Below, piece after piece: positions 54,288-63,371 of a stretch of DNA of 64,000 nt. The first letter of the stretch is position 1. The number at the start of each line of letters is the position of its first letter. The stretch comes from Pseudarthrobacter chlorophenolicus A6. GTDB lineage: Bacteria > Actinomycetota > Actinomycetes > Actinomycetales > Micrococcaceae. Location of the stretch: contig NC_011886.1 in NCBI RefSeq assembly GCF_000022025.1, forward strand, positions 3,947,209 through 4,011,208, in the 5' to 3' direction. The translations under genes and the position numbers were made by a program. A model generated the notes under the pieces. That model did no database searches. It was given only the letters and a program-made list of their open reading frames with translations, and was not told the origin of the DNA.

Positions 54288-55496
54288 TCAGGGGCGGATG
54301 GCCCGCGGCAGGAATGCCATGGGCTCTCGCCTGAACCGTGTGAGGGCCGATTCAATGGCCCCGTGGACCACGGCTTCCGCGCCGAAGGTGCTGGCAACGA
54401 GGTCCGGAAGCGGCAGGCCGGAGTTCTCCGGCAGAAGCGTGCGGGCGCGCTCCAGGACCGGCTCAATGGCGCGCGAGATCCCGCCCGCTATGACCACCCG
54501 CTCGATATCCAGGAGGCTGGAGAGGACTACGGCGATCCGTGCCAGCCGGGCGCCGAGCCGGGCAATGATGTCCAGTGCCAGCGGGTCTCCTTCGCGGGCC
54601 GCCTGGAAGACATCCTCCGCGCTGATGTCCCCTTCAGGGATCCTGCGCAGCGACGTGTCCCCACCATAGGAACGGACCAGCGTGCGCGCCCACTTCCGGG
54701 CCAGGGCCCCGAAACCGTCCGAAGTCCCCTCCTCCGGTTCGAGCTTGCTGTCGGAAAGGATGTCCAGGAACCTCATCTCGCCGGCGCCTCCCCTGCGGCC
54801 GCGCAGCAGGCGCCCATCGACGATCAGGCCGGCACCGAACCGCTCCCCCGACAACAGGGTTGCCACATTGGCTGACGGCTCCTGCGCGTGCTCGGCGATG
54901 GCTGCGAGGTTGGCGTCGTTCTCGATGGTGACTGCCCCCTCAAGGTGCTGGTCGAACCCGGAATTCATGAGCTGCCAGAATTCTCCGGCCCCGGGAGACC
55001 TGCCGTCCGCATCCACCGGGGCGGGTACTCCCACCACGGTCAGCAGCACGTCGCCGGCATCGCAGCCCGCATCGGCCAGCGCCTGGCGGATCAGCTCCTG
55101 CGCGCCGGCAACGCGGCCGGCACGCCCCAGGGCGTGTGAGTCGATGCTTTGGCGCCGCTTGGCGAGCCCACGTCCACGGAGGTCCGCCACGATGGTGGTG
55201 AGGTGGCCTTCGCCGGCGTCGAGCCCCACCACAACCCCCGCAGCCTCGCGCAGCTGGTAGCGGCGCGCGGGCCGGCCTTTCAGTGCAGGACCGGACTCGC
55301 CGCCGTCGGTCACTTCCTCCAGCCAGCCGGCGTCAACCAGGCCGTCGCAGACGCCCAGCACCGTGGCACGGGTGAGCCCGGTGGCACCCATGGCTTCCCC
55401 GGCCGTGAACACCTGCTCCTGGAGCGCGAAGCGCAGCAGCGCCCCGGAGTTGATCTGCCGTAACAGTTGCGTCGAGCTCGCCGTAGTTCCGTCCAC
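54288..55496 (-). CDS. ROK-family transcriptional repressor (NagC/Mlc/XylR type)
   Basis: This 402-residue protein has an N-terminal winged helix-turn-helix (about 10-70; LLRQINSGALLRFALQEQVF, ATGLTRATVLGVCDGLVDAG) and a C-terminal ROK domain with GVVVGLDAGEGHLTTIVADL. The ROK zinc Cys triplet expected in NagC-type proteins is not evident, so it may be one of the zinc-less variants. It is divergent from the alpha-glucoside ABC operon across 91 bases with direct repeats, and probably represses that operon until a sugar or sugar phosphate binds. Confidence 0.87.
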   Translation of the reverse strand: MDGTTASSTQLLRQINSGALLRFALQEQVFTAGEAMGATGLTRATVLGVCDGLVDAGWLEEVTDGGESGPALKGRPARRYQLREAAGVVVGLDAGEGHLTTIVADLRGRGLAKRRQSIDSHALGRAGRVAGAQELIRQALADAGCDAGDVLLTVVGVPAPVDADGRSPGAGEFWQLMNSGFDQHLEGAVTIENDANLAAIAEHAQEPSANVATLLSGERFGAGLIVDGRLLRGRRGGAGEMRFLDILSDSKLEPEEGTSDGFGALARKWARTLVRSYGGDTSLRRIPEGDISAEDVFQAAREGDPLALDIIARLGARLARIAVVLSSLLDIERVVIAGGISRAIEPVLERARTLLPENSGLPLPDLVASTFGAEAVVHGAIESALTRFRREPMAFLPRAIRP

Positions 55497-55535
55497 CCCT
55501 TGACGATAGCCCCTGCGTCCCCCATCCTCGTATAG

Positions 55536-55558
55536 GACCTAAATATAAGATCCAAATA
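55536..55558. promoter_or_regulatory. Direct repeats between the ROK repressor and ABC operon
   Basis: GACCTAAATA (55536-55545) and GATCCAAATA (55549-55558) are 8/10 identical and 13 bases apart in the A+T-rich 91-base divergent gap. AGGAG follows before the binding-protein ATG. They are possible ROK binding sites. Confidence 0.4.
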
Positions 55559-55587
55559 AATTCTGTTCCACCCCCTCTTAGGAGCCG

Positions 55588-56865
55588 ATGTTGCCACCTT
55601 TGCCGTCCGCCGGGACACGACTTTCCCGGCGAACCTTCCTAGCCGCCGCAGGAGGCTCGCTGGCCGCTTTCAGCCTTGCGGCGTGCAGCCCGGCCGGAGC
55701 CCAGCCCACCATCACGTTCCACCAGTCGAAGCCGGAAGCGGTTCCCTACTTCCGCGACCTCACAGCAAAATTCACGGCGTCGCAGGACCGCTTCAGCGTC
55801 CTGCATGACATGGCAACGAACCTTTCCGCCAGCTTCGTCCGCAGCAGCCCGCCGGACCTTGGCTGCCTCAACTACAACCTGGAGATGGCGCGGTTCATGG
55901 AGCGCGGCGCCCTCTCGGACCTGGCCGACCTTCCGGAAGCGGCAGCCATCCGCGGCGACGTCCTCGACCTCACCAACTGGTACCCCACCTACCCGGGCCG
56001 CACCAGCGTCATCCCCTACTCGGTCATGGCGGCGTCGGTCATCTACAACCGGCGTATCTTCGAGGCGAACGGCCTCTCGGTCCCCACCACCTGGGACGAG
56101 CTCATTGAGGTCTGCGAACGCCTCAAGGCTGTGGGGATCACTCCGGTCTACGGCACGTTCCGGGATCCCTGGACCATCGCGCAGGGCCTGTTCGACTACA
56201 CCGTGGGCGGGATGGTGGATGTGCGCGGCTTCTACCAGTCCATGCACGAAGCGGGCGAGAAGGTGGGGCCGGATTCCGAGGCCTCCTTCCAGAAAACACT
56301 GCTGGAACCCGTCCGGCGCATGGTCCAGCTGAAGAAATACGTCAACCCCGATGCCGCCAGCCGCGGCTACGGGGACGGCAACACCGCCATGGCGCAGGGG
56401 CAGGCAGCCATGTACTTCCAGGGGCCGTGGGCCTTCGGCGAAATCGAAAAGGCCGGCACCGACGTCGACCTCGGCACCTTCCCCCTGCCGATGACCGACA
56501 ATCCCGCCGACCTCAAGGTCCGCGTCAACATCGACCTTTCACTCTGGGTCCCCGAGGTCTCGAACGGACAGCAGGGGGCACGCGCCTTCATCCAGTACCT
56601 GATGCAGCCGGAGATCCAGGACACCTACAACGCCAAATTCCTGGGCTTCGGAACGGTCAAGGATGCCCCGCCGGTCACCGACCCCAGGATCGTGGAAATG
56701 CAGAAGTACTACGACGAGGGCCGCTTCTACATGGGCGCGTCACAGTTCATTCCCAACACGATTCCCGCTGCCAACTACATCCAGTCGATCATCGGCGGCG
56801 CCGATGCCGAGGGCACCCTGCGCCGGATGGACGCCGACTGGGCGCGCCTGGCGTTCCGCGCGTGA
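55588..56865 (+). CDS. Alpha-glucoside-type ABC transporter substrate-binding lipoprotein (Tat signal)
   Basis: This 425-residue family 1 solute-binding protein has a twin-arginine start SRRTFLAAAGG followed by a lipobox SLAAC, so it appears to be exported folded and lipid-anchored. The mature part (TITFHQSKPEAVPYFRDL to the C-terminus) has the sugar-binding fold, with YGTFRDPWTIAQGLFDYT and AMYFQGPWAFGEI as typical pieces. It feeds two permeases. Gene order with an alpha-glucosidase and glucokinase points to a maltose/isomaltose or trehalose-type ligand. Confidence 0.9.
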   Translation: MLPPLPSAGTRLSRRTFLAAAGGSLAAFSLAACSPAGAQPTITFHQSKPEAVPYFRDLTAKFTASQDRFSVLHDMATNLSASFVRSSPPDLGCLNYNLEMARFMERGALSDLADLPEAAAIRGDVLDLTNWYPTYPGRTSVIPYSVMAASVIYNRRIFEANGLSVPTTWDELIEVCERLKAVGITPVYGTFRDPWTIAQGLFDYTVGGMVDVRGFYQSMHEAGEKVGPDSEASFQKTLLEPVRRMVQLKKYVNPDAASRGYGDGNTAMAQGQAAMYFQGPWAFGEIEKAGTDVDLGTFPLPMTDNPADLKVRVNIDLSLWVPEVSNGQQGARAFIQYLMQPEIQDTYNAKFLGFGTVKDAPPVTDPRIVEMQKYYDEGRFYMGASQFIPNTIPAANYIQSIIGGADAEGTLRRMDADWARLAFRA

Positions 56866-56903
56866 CCACCCACCAGACCCAAGGCACGAAACGAGGACCA
56901 TCC

Positions 56904-57845
56904 ATGTCATCAATGACGAGACCTTCCACCGGGGCGGTGGTGGCAGCGCCCCCAGCACCGGCAGCTCCGCCACGGACGCGCAAACGCCGGGTTGATCCGC
57001 TCTACTACTTCTTCCTGTTCCCGTCCCTGGCGATCTTCACCCTCGCCGTGACGCTGCCCGCCGTGCTGGGCTTCGTCTACAGCTTCACCAACTCCGTGGG
57101 GTTCGGCGACTTTGAATTCATCGGTATCCGGAACTTCATCGCAGTGTTCCGGGATGACGGAATCCTCGGATCCTACGGATTCACGCTCGCGTTCTCGCTC
57201 GTGACGGTCATCCTGGTGAATATTGTGGCCTTCTTCCTGGCCCTGGGGCTCACGTCCCGCATCCGCTTCCGCGCCGCGCTGCGCACCGTGTTCGTCATCC
57301 CCATGGTGATCTCCGGCATTGTCATAGCTTTCGTGTTCCAGTACCTCTTCTCGAATTCGCTGCCGCTGGCGGGCCAGAGCCTGGGCATCGAGCCGCTCGC
57401 CACAAGTATCCTGGCCAACCCCGACCTTGCCTGGCTGGCGATCGTCCTGGTCACGGCATGGCAGTCGATTCCGAGCGCCATGCTGATCTACATCGCGGGG
57501 CTCCTCACCGTTTCCCCCGAGGTCTACGAAGCAAGCTCCATCGACGGCGCAACCCCCTGGCACAACCTGCGGCACATCACCCTGCCGCTTGTGGCCGGCT
57601 ACGCCGTGATCAACACGGTCCTGGGCTTCAAGAACTACCTCAACACCTACGACATCATCGTGGGCCTGACCGACGGCGGCCCCGGAGTTTCCACGCGCAG
57701 CGTCGCCATGGCGATCTTCCGCGGCTTCGAAGGCGGCGACTATGCCTACCAGATGGCCAACGCCGTGATCTTCTTCCTCATCAGCGTCGCCATCGCACTC
57801 ATCCAGCTCCGATTCACCCGTGGCAAAGGAGGGATCGCAGCATGA
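56904..57845 (+). CDS. Sugar ABC transporter permease (MalF-like) of the alpha-glucoside operon
   Basis: This 313-residue permease has a cytoplasmic Pro/Ala-rich N-terminus, then LYYFFLFPSLAIFTLAVTLP as first helix, about six helices, and the EAA loop EVYEASSIDGATPWHNLRHI. ATG 56904 is chosen (GAGGA 6 bases upstream). The longer open frame is the shifted reading of the binding protein. Its stop overlaps the next ATG in ATGA. No ATPase is encoded in the operon. Confidence 0.9.
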   Translation: MSSMTRPSTGAVVAAPPAPAAPPRTRKRRVDPLYYFFLFPSLAIFTLAVTLPAVLGFVYSFTNSVGFGDFEFIGIRNFIAVFRDDGILGSYGFTLAFSLVTVILVNIVAFFLALGLTSRIRFRAALRTVFVIPMVISGIVIAFVFQYLFSNSLPLAGQSLGIEPLATSILANPDLAWLAIVLVTAWQSIPSAMLIYIAGLLTVSPEVYEASSIDGATPWHNLRHITLPLVAGYAVINTVLGFKNYLNTYDIIVGLTDGGPGVSTRSVAMAIFRGFEGGDYAYQMANAVIFFLISVAIALIQLRFTRGKGGIAA

Positions 57846-58729
57846 GCACAGCGACCCGCACCATCCCAGCAGAACCGTCGGCCACCCAAAAGCGGCGGCC
57901 CCTCGGCGGCCGGGAGCGCACCAACTGGCCGGCAACCGCCATCCTGATCGTCTGCACCCTCGGCGTGCTCGTCCCGCTGTACGTCACCGTCAGCATGGCG
58001 TTCAAGACCACCGGGCAGGCCGTCGACGGCAACGCATTTTCCCTGCCCAGCCCCCTGACCTTTGACAGCTTCGTCCAGGCCTGGACCCTGACCAACTTCT
58101 CGCGCGGCTTTGCGATCTCCGTCTTCGTGTCCGTCATCGCCGTGGTGGGTGAGATCGTGGTGTCGGCGCTGGCAGCCTACGCAATCGTCCGGAACTGGGA
58201 CCGTAAACTCTTCCGCTGGTCCTTCTTCTACCTGCTCGCGGCCATGTTCATCCCGTTCCCCGTCGTGGCGCTGCCGCAGATCCAGCTCACGGGCCTGGTG
58301 GGACTCGACAACCCCCTCGGCGTCGCCATCCTGCACATCGTTTTTGCCCTGGCGTTCAACACCATGCTGTTCACGGCCTTCCTCCGTTCCATCCCGCTTG
58401 AGCTGGAGGAAAGCATGCGCATGGACGGTGCCGGGACCTGGCAGGTGTTCTGGCGGCTCATCTTCCCGTTGCTCGGGCCCATGAGCGCCACGGTGGGCAT
58501 CTTCGCCTTCATCGCGTCCTGGAACGACTTCATGATGCCTTCGCTCATCATCTCCGACCCCGAAATGCAGACCATTCCGGTACTGCAGAAGATCTTCCAG
58601 ACGCAGTTCAGCAACAGCTACAACGTGGCGTTCGCCTCATACCTGATGGCCATGGCGCCGGCCATTGTGGTCTACCTGTTTACCCAGCGCTGGGTCATGT
58701 CCGGCCTCACCCAGGGCGCCGTCAAGTAA
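57842..58729 (+). CDS. Sugar ABC transporter permease (MalG-like) of the alpha-glucoside operon
   Basis: This 295-residue second permease has a basic N-terminal tail, then WPATAILIVCTLGVLVPLYV, and ELEESMRMDGAGTWQVFWRL as EAA loop (the canonical Ala-Ala is Ser-Met here). WNDFMMPSLIISDPEMQTIPV is conserved in MalG-like proteins. It overlaps the previous gene by 4 bases and precedes the alpha-glucosidase by 50 bases, within the same operon. Confidence 0.9.
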   Translation: MSTATRTIPAEPSATQKRRPLGGRERTNWPATAILIVCTLGVLVPLYVTVSMAFKTTGQAVDGNAFSLPSPLTFDSFVQAWTLTNFSRGFAISVFVSVIAVVGEIVVSALAAYAIVRNWDRKLFRWSFFYLLAAMFIPFPVVALPQIQLTGLVGLDNPLGVAILHIVFALAFNTMLFTAFLRSIPLELEESMRMDGAGTWQVFWRLIFPLLGPMSATVGIFAFIASWNDFMMPSLIISDPEMQTIPVLQKIFQTQFSNSYNVAFASYLMAMAPAIVVYLFTQRWVMSGLTQGAVK

Positions 58730-58779
58730 CTCCTCCGCCCGGCCCCACCCACACAACACCAGACTCAAAAGGAACCTTC

Positions 58780-60498
58780 GTGACCACCACCGCCATCACG
58801 GCACCCCGCACCGCCGCCACCTTCCAGGACGATCCCAACTGGTGGCGCCAGGCGTCCGTCTACCAGATCTATCCCCGCAGCTTCTCCGACTCCAACGGCG
58901 ATGGCATTGGTGACCTGAACGGCATCACAGCGAAAGTCCCGTACCTGACGGAACTGGGCGTCGACGCCGTATGGCTGAGCCCTTTCTACCCCTCCGCCCT
59001 CGCCGACGGCGGCTACGACGTGGACGACTACCGCAACGTGGACCCCAAGCTGGGCACGCTCGAGGATTTCGACGCCATGGCCGGCGCCCTGCACGCGGCG
59101 GGGATCAAACTGATCGTGGACATCGTTCCCAACCACTCCTCGGACCGGCACGAATGGTTCCGCGAAGCCCTGGCCGCGCCCAAGGGGTCCGCGGCCCGCG
59201 ATCGCTACATCTTCCGTGACGGGCTGGGCGAAAACGGTGAGCTGCCGCCGTCGGACTGGAACTCCGTCTTCGGCGGCCCCGTGTGGGAGCGCATCACCGA
59301 ACCGGACGGGACCCCGGGCCAGTGGTACATGCACATCTTCGCCAAGGAACAGCCCGACCTGAACTGGGACAACCAGGAGGTCCGTGACGACTTCCTGACC
59401 ACCCTCCGCTTCTGGTCCGACCGCGGCGTGGACGGCTTCCGCATCGACGTCGCCCACGCGCTCACCAAGAACCTGGAAGGAACACTGCCCTCCCAGGCAG
59501 ACCTCGACGCCCGGGGCGAAGCACTGTTCCTTGCCGGCGAGCACCCGTACTGGGACCGCAATGAAGTCCACGGGATCTACGCCGAGTGGCGCAAGGTGTT
59601 CAACGAATACAACCCTCCCCGCACCGCAGTGGCCGAGGCCTGGGTACACGTGGACCGCCGCGCCAGGTACGCCAGCCCCGAGGGGCTGGGCCAGGCCTTC
59701 AACTTCGACCTCCTGCAGGCCGACTTCGACGCCGCGCAGTTCCGCCGGACCGTCACCAAGAACCTTGCCGAGGCCGAGGCGTCCGGCGCCTCGTCCACCT
59801 GGGTCTTTTCCAACCACGACGTGGTCCGGCACGCCACCCGCTACGGGCTCCCCGCCACCGGGTCCTCGGCGGAGGGGGAGATCATGGCCGGCCAGGCCGG
59901 GAAGCGCTGGCTGCTTGAGGGCGGCCGGCAGGAAGACGTGAACATCGAGCTGGGACTGCGCCGCGCCCGCGCCGCGTCACTGCTGATGTTCGCCCTCCCC
60001 GGATCCGCCTACCTCTACCAGGGCGAGGAGCTCGGCCTCCAGGAAGTCGGCGTCGAGATCCCGGATTCCGAACGCCAGGACCCATCCTTCTTCCGCAACA
60101 GGGGCGTCGAAATCGGCCGCGACGGCTGCCGCGTCCCGCTGCCCTGGAACACGGGCGGCAGTTCCTTCGGGTTCGGTCCGGGCGGTTCCCACCTGCCGCA
60201 GCCCGAGTGGTTTGCCGGCGCCTCGGTGGAAGCCCAGGAGCAGCGGGCGGACTCCACCCTGTCCCTCTACCGCCGGGCCCTGTCCCTGCGGTGGGAACTG
60301 CAGTCAGCCGAGACACTGGAATGGCTGGAAACCGGGCGGGAGGACGTGCTGGCCTTCCGGCGGCCCAACGGCTGGACCTCGGTAACGAACTTCGGCACCG
60401 AGCCCTTCGCGTTGCCCGCCGGCCGCCTGCTGGTGGCCAGCTCTGCGGTGGACGGCGGCGAGCTGCCCGGCGCGGCCACCGCCTGGCTGCAGGCCTAG
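58780..60498 (+). CDS. Alpha-glucosidase / oligo-1,6-glucosidase, glycoside hydrolase family 13
   Basis: This 572-residue GH13 enzyme has all four conserved regions: DIVPNHSSDRHEWF, GFRIDVAHALTK (nucleophile Asp), AVAEAWVHV (acid/base Glu) and FSNHDVVRHATRYG. The N-terminus WWRQASVYQIYPRSFSDSNGDGIGDL is typical of exo-acting alpha-glucosidases. The residue after the nucleophile is Val, which in related enzymes goes with alpha-1,6 preference, though subfamilies differ. There is no signal peptide. It hydrolyses the imported glucoside to glucose for the kinase whose GTG begins 3 bases after its stop codon starts the 2-base gap. Confidence 0.92.
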   Translation: MTTTAITAPRTAATFQDDPNWWRQASVYQIYPRSFSDSNGDGIGDLNGITAKVPYLTELGVDAVWLSPFYPSALADGGYDVDDYRNVDPKLGTLEDFDAMAGALHAAGIKLIVDIVPNHSSDRHEWFREALAAPKGSAARDRYIFRDGLGENGELPPSDWNSVFGGPVWERITEPDGTPGQWYMHIFAKEQPDLNWDNQEVRDDFLTTLRFWSDRGVDGFRIDVAHALTKNLEGTLPSQADLDARGEALFLAGEHPYWDRNEVHGIYAEWRKVFNEYNPPRTAVAEAWVHVDRRARYASPEGLGQAFNFDLLQADFDAAQFRRTVTKNLAEAEASGASSTWVFSNHDVVRHATRYGLPATGSSAEGEIMAGQAGKRWLLEGGRQEDVNIELGLRRARAASLLMFALPGSAYLYQGEELGLQEVGVEIPDSERQDPSFFRNRGVEIGRDGCRVPLPWNTGGSSFGFGPGGSHLPQPEWFAGASVEAQEQRADSTLSLYRRALSLRWELQSAETLEWLETGREDVLAFRRPNGWTSVTNFGTEPFALPAGRLLVASSAVDGGELPGAATAWLQA

Positions 60499-60500
60499 CC

Positions 60501-61277
60501 GTGGAGTTCGGGCTGGGCATCGACGTGGGCGGGACCTGGATCAAAGGGGCTGTCGTCAACCTGGACAGCGGCGTCCCCGCCGGCGCCGTGCGCCGCCTCC
60601 GCACACCCGCGGGCGGCACTGTGGAAGCCGTCGCTGACACCCTGGACCGGCTGCTCAGCGAGCTCGAGACCCAGGCGCCCCTAACTCCGGCCCGGCCCAT
60701 CGGCGTCGCCATCCCCTCGATTGTCCGGAACGGGGTGGCGGCGTCCGCGGCAAACATGGACCGCAGCTGGATCGGGCTGGATGTCCGGTCCTTCCTCGAG
60801 GCCCGGCTGGGACGCGCCGTGTGCGTAGTTAACGACGCGGACGCTGCGGGCCTGGCGGAAGTCCGTTACGGCGCGGGGCACGATGTCTCCGGCACGGTGC
60901 TGGTCCTGACCTTGGGAACCGGCATCGGATCGGCACTCATCGTCGACGGCCGGCTGGTGCCCAACCTCGAGCTGGGCCACCTTGAACTGGGCGGTTGCAA
61001 GGCGGAATCCCGGGCATCCGCCGTTGCCCGCGAGAATGAGGGTCTTGGCTGGCCGGAGTACGCCGGCAGGCTGCAGCAATACCTGCAGCACGTGGAGTTT
61101 CTCTTGTCACCGGACCTCATCATCCTGGGCGGCGGCATTTCGGCGTGCAGCAGCGAGTTCCTCCCCCGCCTTTCACTGCGCACCCCGGTCCTTCCCGCCG
61201 GCCTGGAAAACTCTGCGGGGGTGGTGGGCGCGGCCCTGTATGCCGCGGCGGGCAGGGAAGCGCCGGTACCGGCATGA
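60501..61277 (+). CDS. ppgK: Polyphosphate glucokinase (ROK fold)
   Basis: This 258-residue kinase phosphorylates glucose with polyphosphate and/or ATP. It follows the actinobacterial PPGK pattern closely: FGLGIDVGGTWIKGAVV, AANMDRSWIGLDV, VVNDADAAGLAEVRYGAG, LTLGTGIGSALIVDG, NLELGHLELGG and PDLIILGGGISA. The Cys-rich zinc motif of bacterial ROK kinases is absent, as expected for PPGK. GTG 60501 is chosen: it comes 2 bases after the alpha-glucosidase stop and right before the family start. Position couples glucose release to phosphorylation. Confidence 0.9.
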   Translation: MEFGLGIDVGGTWIKGAVVNLDSGVPAGAVRRLRTPAGGTVEAVADTLDRLLSELETQAPLTPARPIGVAIPSIVRNGVAASAANMDRSWIGLDVRSFLEARLGRAVCVVNDADAAGLAEVRYGAGHDVSGTVLVLTLGTGIGSALIVDGRLVPNLELGHLELGGCKAESRASAVARENEGLGWPEYAGRLQQYLQHVEFLLSPDLIILGGGISACSSEFLPRLSLRTPVLPAGLENSAGVVGAALYAAAGREAPVPA

Positions 61278-61387
61278 AGCCCCACCGCAGCAGTCCGCGC
61301 CGCCGGAGTGTGACGTGGCATACTTCGGTACAAACACCGACCGCCGCTGACTCGGCGGGACCGGTGGCAGCCGGAAGGGGCCGTGGC

Positions 61388-63319
61388 ATGCAGGAATCCG
61401 TCGGTGTGGAGCAACCCGTTGCCGGGCAGGACGGCCCGAGGGACGTTGTGCTGGCCGCACTGTCCCGGGAGCGTGCGGCGGGCCTGGCAGCTGACCCCGC
61501 GTTTGAGCGGCGGCTGGACCGGTACCTCCCGCTGCTGACCGGCCTGTTCCGCCCGCTGTACGGCGCCCGGGCGGACTGGCAGGACCAGCTGGCAGCCCTG
61601 GTGGTCCAGGCCGCCCGGTCCTGGCAGGAACGCACCCCGGAACTCAAAGCTTTGGACGCGGAGCGGGAGGCGGACCCGCACTGGTTCCAGTCCAACGGCA
61701 TGCTGGGCGGGGTCTGCTACGTGGACCGCTACGCGGAGAGCCTGGAAGGGGTGCGCAGGAGCATCCCCTATTTCAAGGAACTTGGCCTCACCTACCTGCA
61801 CCTGATGCCGCTGTTTTTGGCCCCCGAGCCGCACTCGGACGGCGGCTATGCGGTGTCCAGCTACCGGCAGGTCAACCCCAGGCTGGGCACCATGGAACAG
61901 CTGCGGTCTCTCGCTGCCGAGCTGCGCAGCCACGGGATCAGCCTGGTGGTGGACTTTATTTTCAACCACACCTCGGACGAACATGAGTGGGCCCGGAAAG
62001 CCGCCTCGGGAGACCCGGAGTTCAGCGACTACTACTGGATCTTTCCGGACCGCACCATGCCTGACGCCTTCGAGCAGAACGCCAGGGAGATCTTCCCCGA
62101 GAACCACCCGGGTTCGTTCATCCGCATGGAGGACGGCCGCTGGGTGTGGGCCACGTTCCACACGTACCAGTGGGATCTGAACTATGCGAACCCCGACGTG
62201 TTCCGCGCCATGGCGGGCGAGATGCTGTTCCTGGCCAACCAGGGCGTGGATATTTTGCGCATGGATGCGGTGGCCTTCATCTGGAAGCAGCTGGGCACCA
62301 CGTGCGAGAACCTCCCCGAGGCCCACTCGCTGCTCCGGGCCTTCAATGCGGTGTGCCGGCTCGCTGCGCCGTCGCTGCTGTTCAAATCGGAGGCGATCGT
62401 GCACCCGGACGAGGTGGCACTGTACATCGACCCCGCCGAGTGCCAGCTTTCCTACAACCCGCTGCAGATGGCGCTCATCTGGGAATCCCTGGCCACCCGG
62501 GACGTGTCCCTGCTCGCCCAGGCGCTTGAACGTCGGCACAACATCCCGGCCGGCACCGCCTGGGTGAACTATGTCCGCAGCCACGACGACATCGGTTGGA
62601 CCTTCGCCGACGAGGACGCCGCGGAGCTGGGCATCAACGGCTTCGACCACCGCCGCTTCCTGAATTCGTTCTACGTCAACCGGTTCCCCGGCAGCTTCGC
62701 CCGCGGCGTCCCCTTCCAGGACAACCCCCGCACCGGGGATTGCAGGATTTCAGGGACGACGGCGTCGCTGTGCGGCCTGGAGGACAGCCCGGCGGAGGCG
62801 GTGGAAAGGATCCTCCTGGCCCACTCGGTGCCGTTCAGCACCGGCGGCATCCCGTTGCTGTACCTGGGTGACGAGGTGGGGCAGGTCAACGACTATGCCT
62901 ACGCCGGCGAACCCGGCCACGGGGAGGACAGCCGCTGGGTGCACCGCCCGCATTATCCGGCGGAGCAGTATGCCCGCAGAACAGACCCCTCCACGCCCGC
63001 GGGTGCGGTGTACGCGGGGCTGCGCCGGATGGCCGAGGTCCGGGCCGGCACCCCCGAGCTGGCGGGAACGCAGCTGATCGACTTCGCCACGCACAACCGA
63101 TCGGTGCTTGCGTACCAGCGGCCCGGCTCGCCTCCGGAAAGCACCCGGGTGCTGGCCCTGGCCAACTTCAGCGACTCCGCCCAGAACCTGCCCGCGGAGA
63201 CGTTCAGCGGGTTCTCCCCCGCCGCCGTCGACCTTCTTTCCGAGGCCGCCGTGCAACTGGACAGCGGCCTCACCCTCCTCCCCCGGCAGTACCTCTGGCT
63301 GCGCGTCACGCCCCTGTAG
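61388..63319 (+). CDS. Amylosucrase, GH13 subfamily 4
   Basis: This 643-residue enzyme builds alpha-1,4-glucan from sucrose, releasing fructose. It resembles Neisseria amylosucrase throughout: DFIFNHTSDEHEWA, DILRMDAVAFIWKQLGT (nucleophile Asp), LLFKSEAIVHPDE (acid/base Glu), NYVRSHDDIGWTFADEDAAE, and FVNRFPGSFARGVPFQ-like YVNRFPGSFARGVPFQ. Length is close to the usual 636. An all-helical N-terminal domain precedes the barrel. There is no signal peptide. ATG 61388 has AAGGGG 7 bases upstream. It follows ppgK by 110 bases and probably belongs to the same regulon. Confidence 0.93.
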   Translation: MQESVGVEQPVAGQDGPRDVVLAALSRERAAGLAADPAFERRLDRYLPLLTGLFRPLYGARADWQDQLAALVVQAARSWQERTPELKALDAEREADPHWFQSNGMLGGVCYVDRYAESLEGVRRSIPYFKELGLTYLHLMPLFLAPEPHSDGGYAVSSYRQVNPRLGTMEQLRSLAAELRSHGISLVVDFIFNHTSDEHEWARKAASGDPEFSDYYWIFPDRTMPDAFEQNAREIFPENHPGSFIRMEDGRWVWATFHTYQWDLNYANPDVFRAMAGEMLFLANQGVDILRMDAVAFIWKQLGTTCENLPEAHSLLRAFNAVCRLAAPSLLFKSEAIVHPDEVALYIDPAECQLSYNPLQMALIWESLATRDVSLLAQALERRHNIPAGTAWVNYVRSHDDIGWTFADEDAAELGINGFDHRRFLNSFYVNRFPGSFARGVPFQDNPRTGDCRISGTTASLCGLEDSPAEAVERILLAHSVPFSTGGIPLLYLGDEVGQVNDYAYAGEPGHGEDSRWVHRPHYPAEQYARRTDPSTPAGAVYAGLRRMAEVRAGTPELAGTQLIDFATHNRSVLAYQRPGSPPESTRVLALANFSDSAQNLPAETFSGFSPAAVDLLSEAAVQLDSGLTLLPRQYLWLRVTPL

Positions 63320-63322
63320 CAT

Positions 63323-63351
63323 CCGCGGCCCGTTTTCCTAACGGGCCGCGG
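63323..63351 (+). terminator. Hairpin terminator behind amylosucrase
   Basis: CCGCGGCCCGTT (63323-63334) and AACGGGCCGCGG (63340-63351) form a perfect 12-base stem with a 5-base loop, 3 bases after the amylosucrase stop. No T-run follows. It separates this operon from pheA. Confidence 0.7.
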
Positions 63352-63371
63352 CGCGTGAAACCATACGGACC

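Noticed and set aside
60866..62650. A 594-codon minus-strand open frame opposite ppgK and amylosucrase
   Set aside because: It is a shadow of two textbook enzymes, and codon periodicity belongs to the plus strand.
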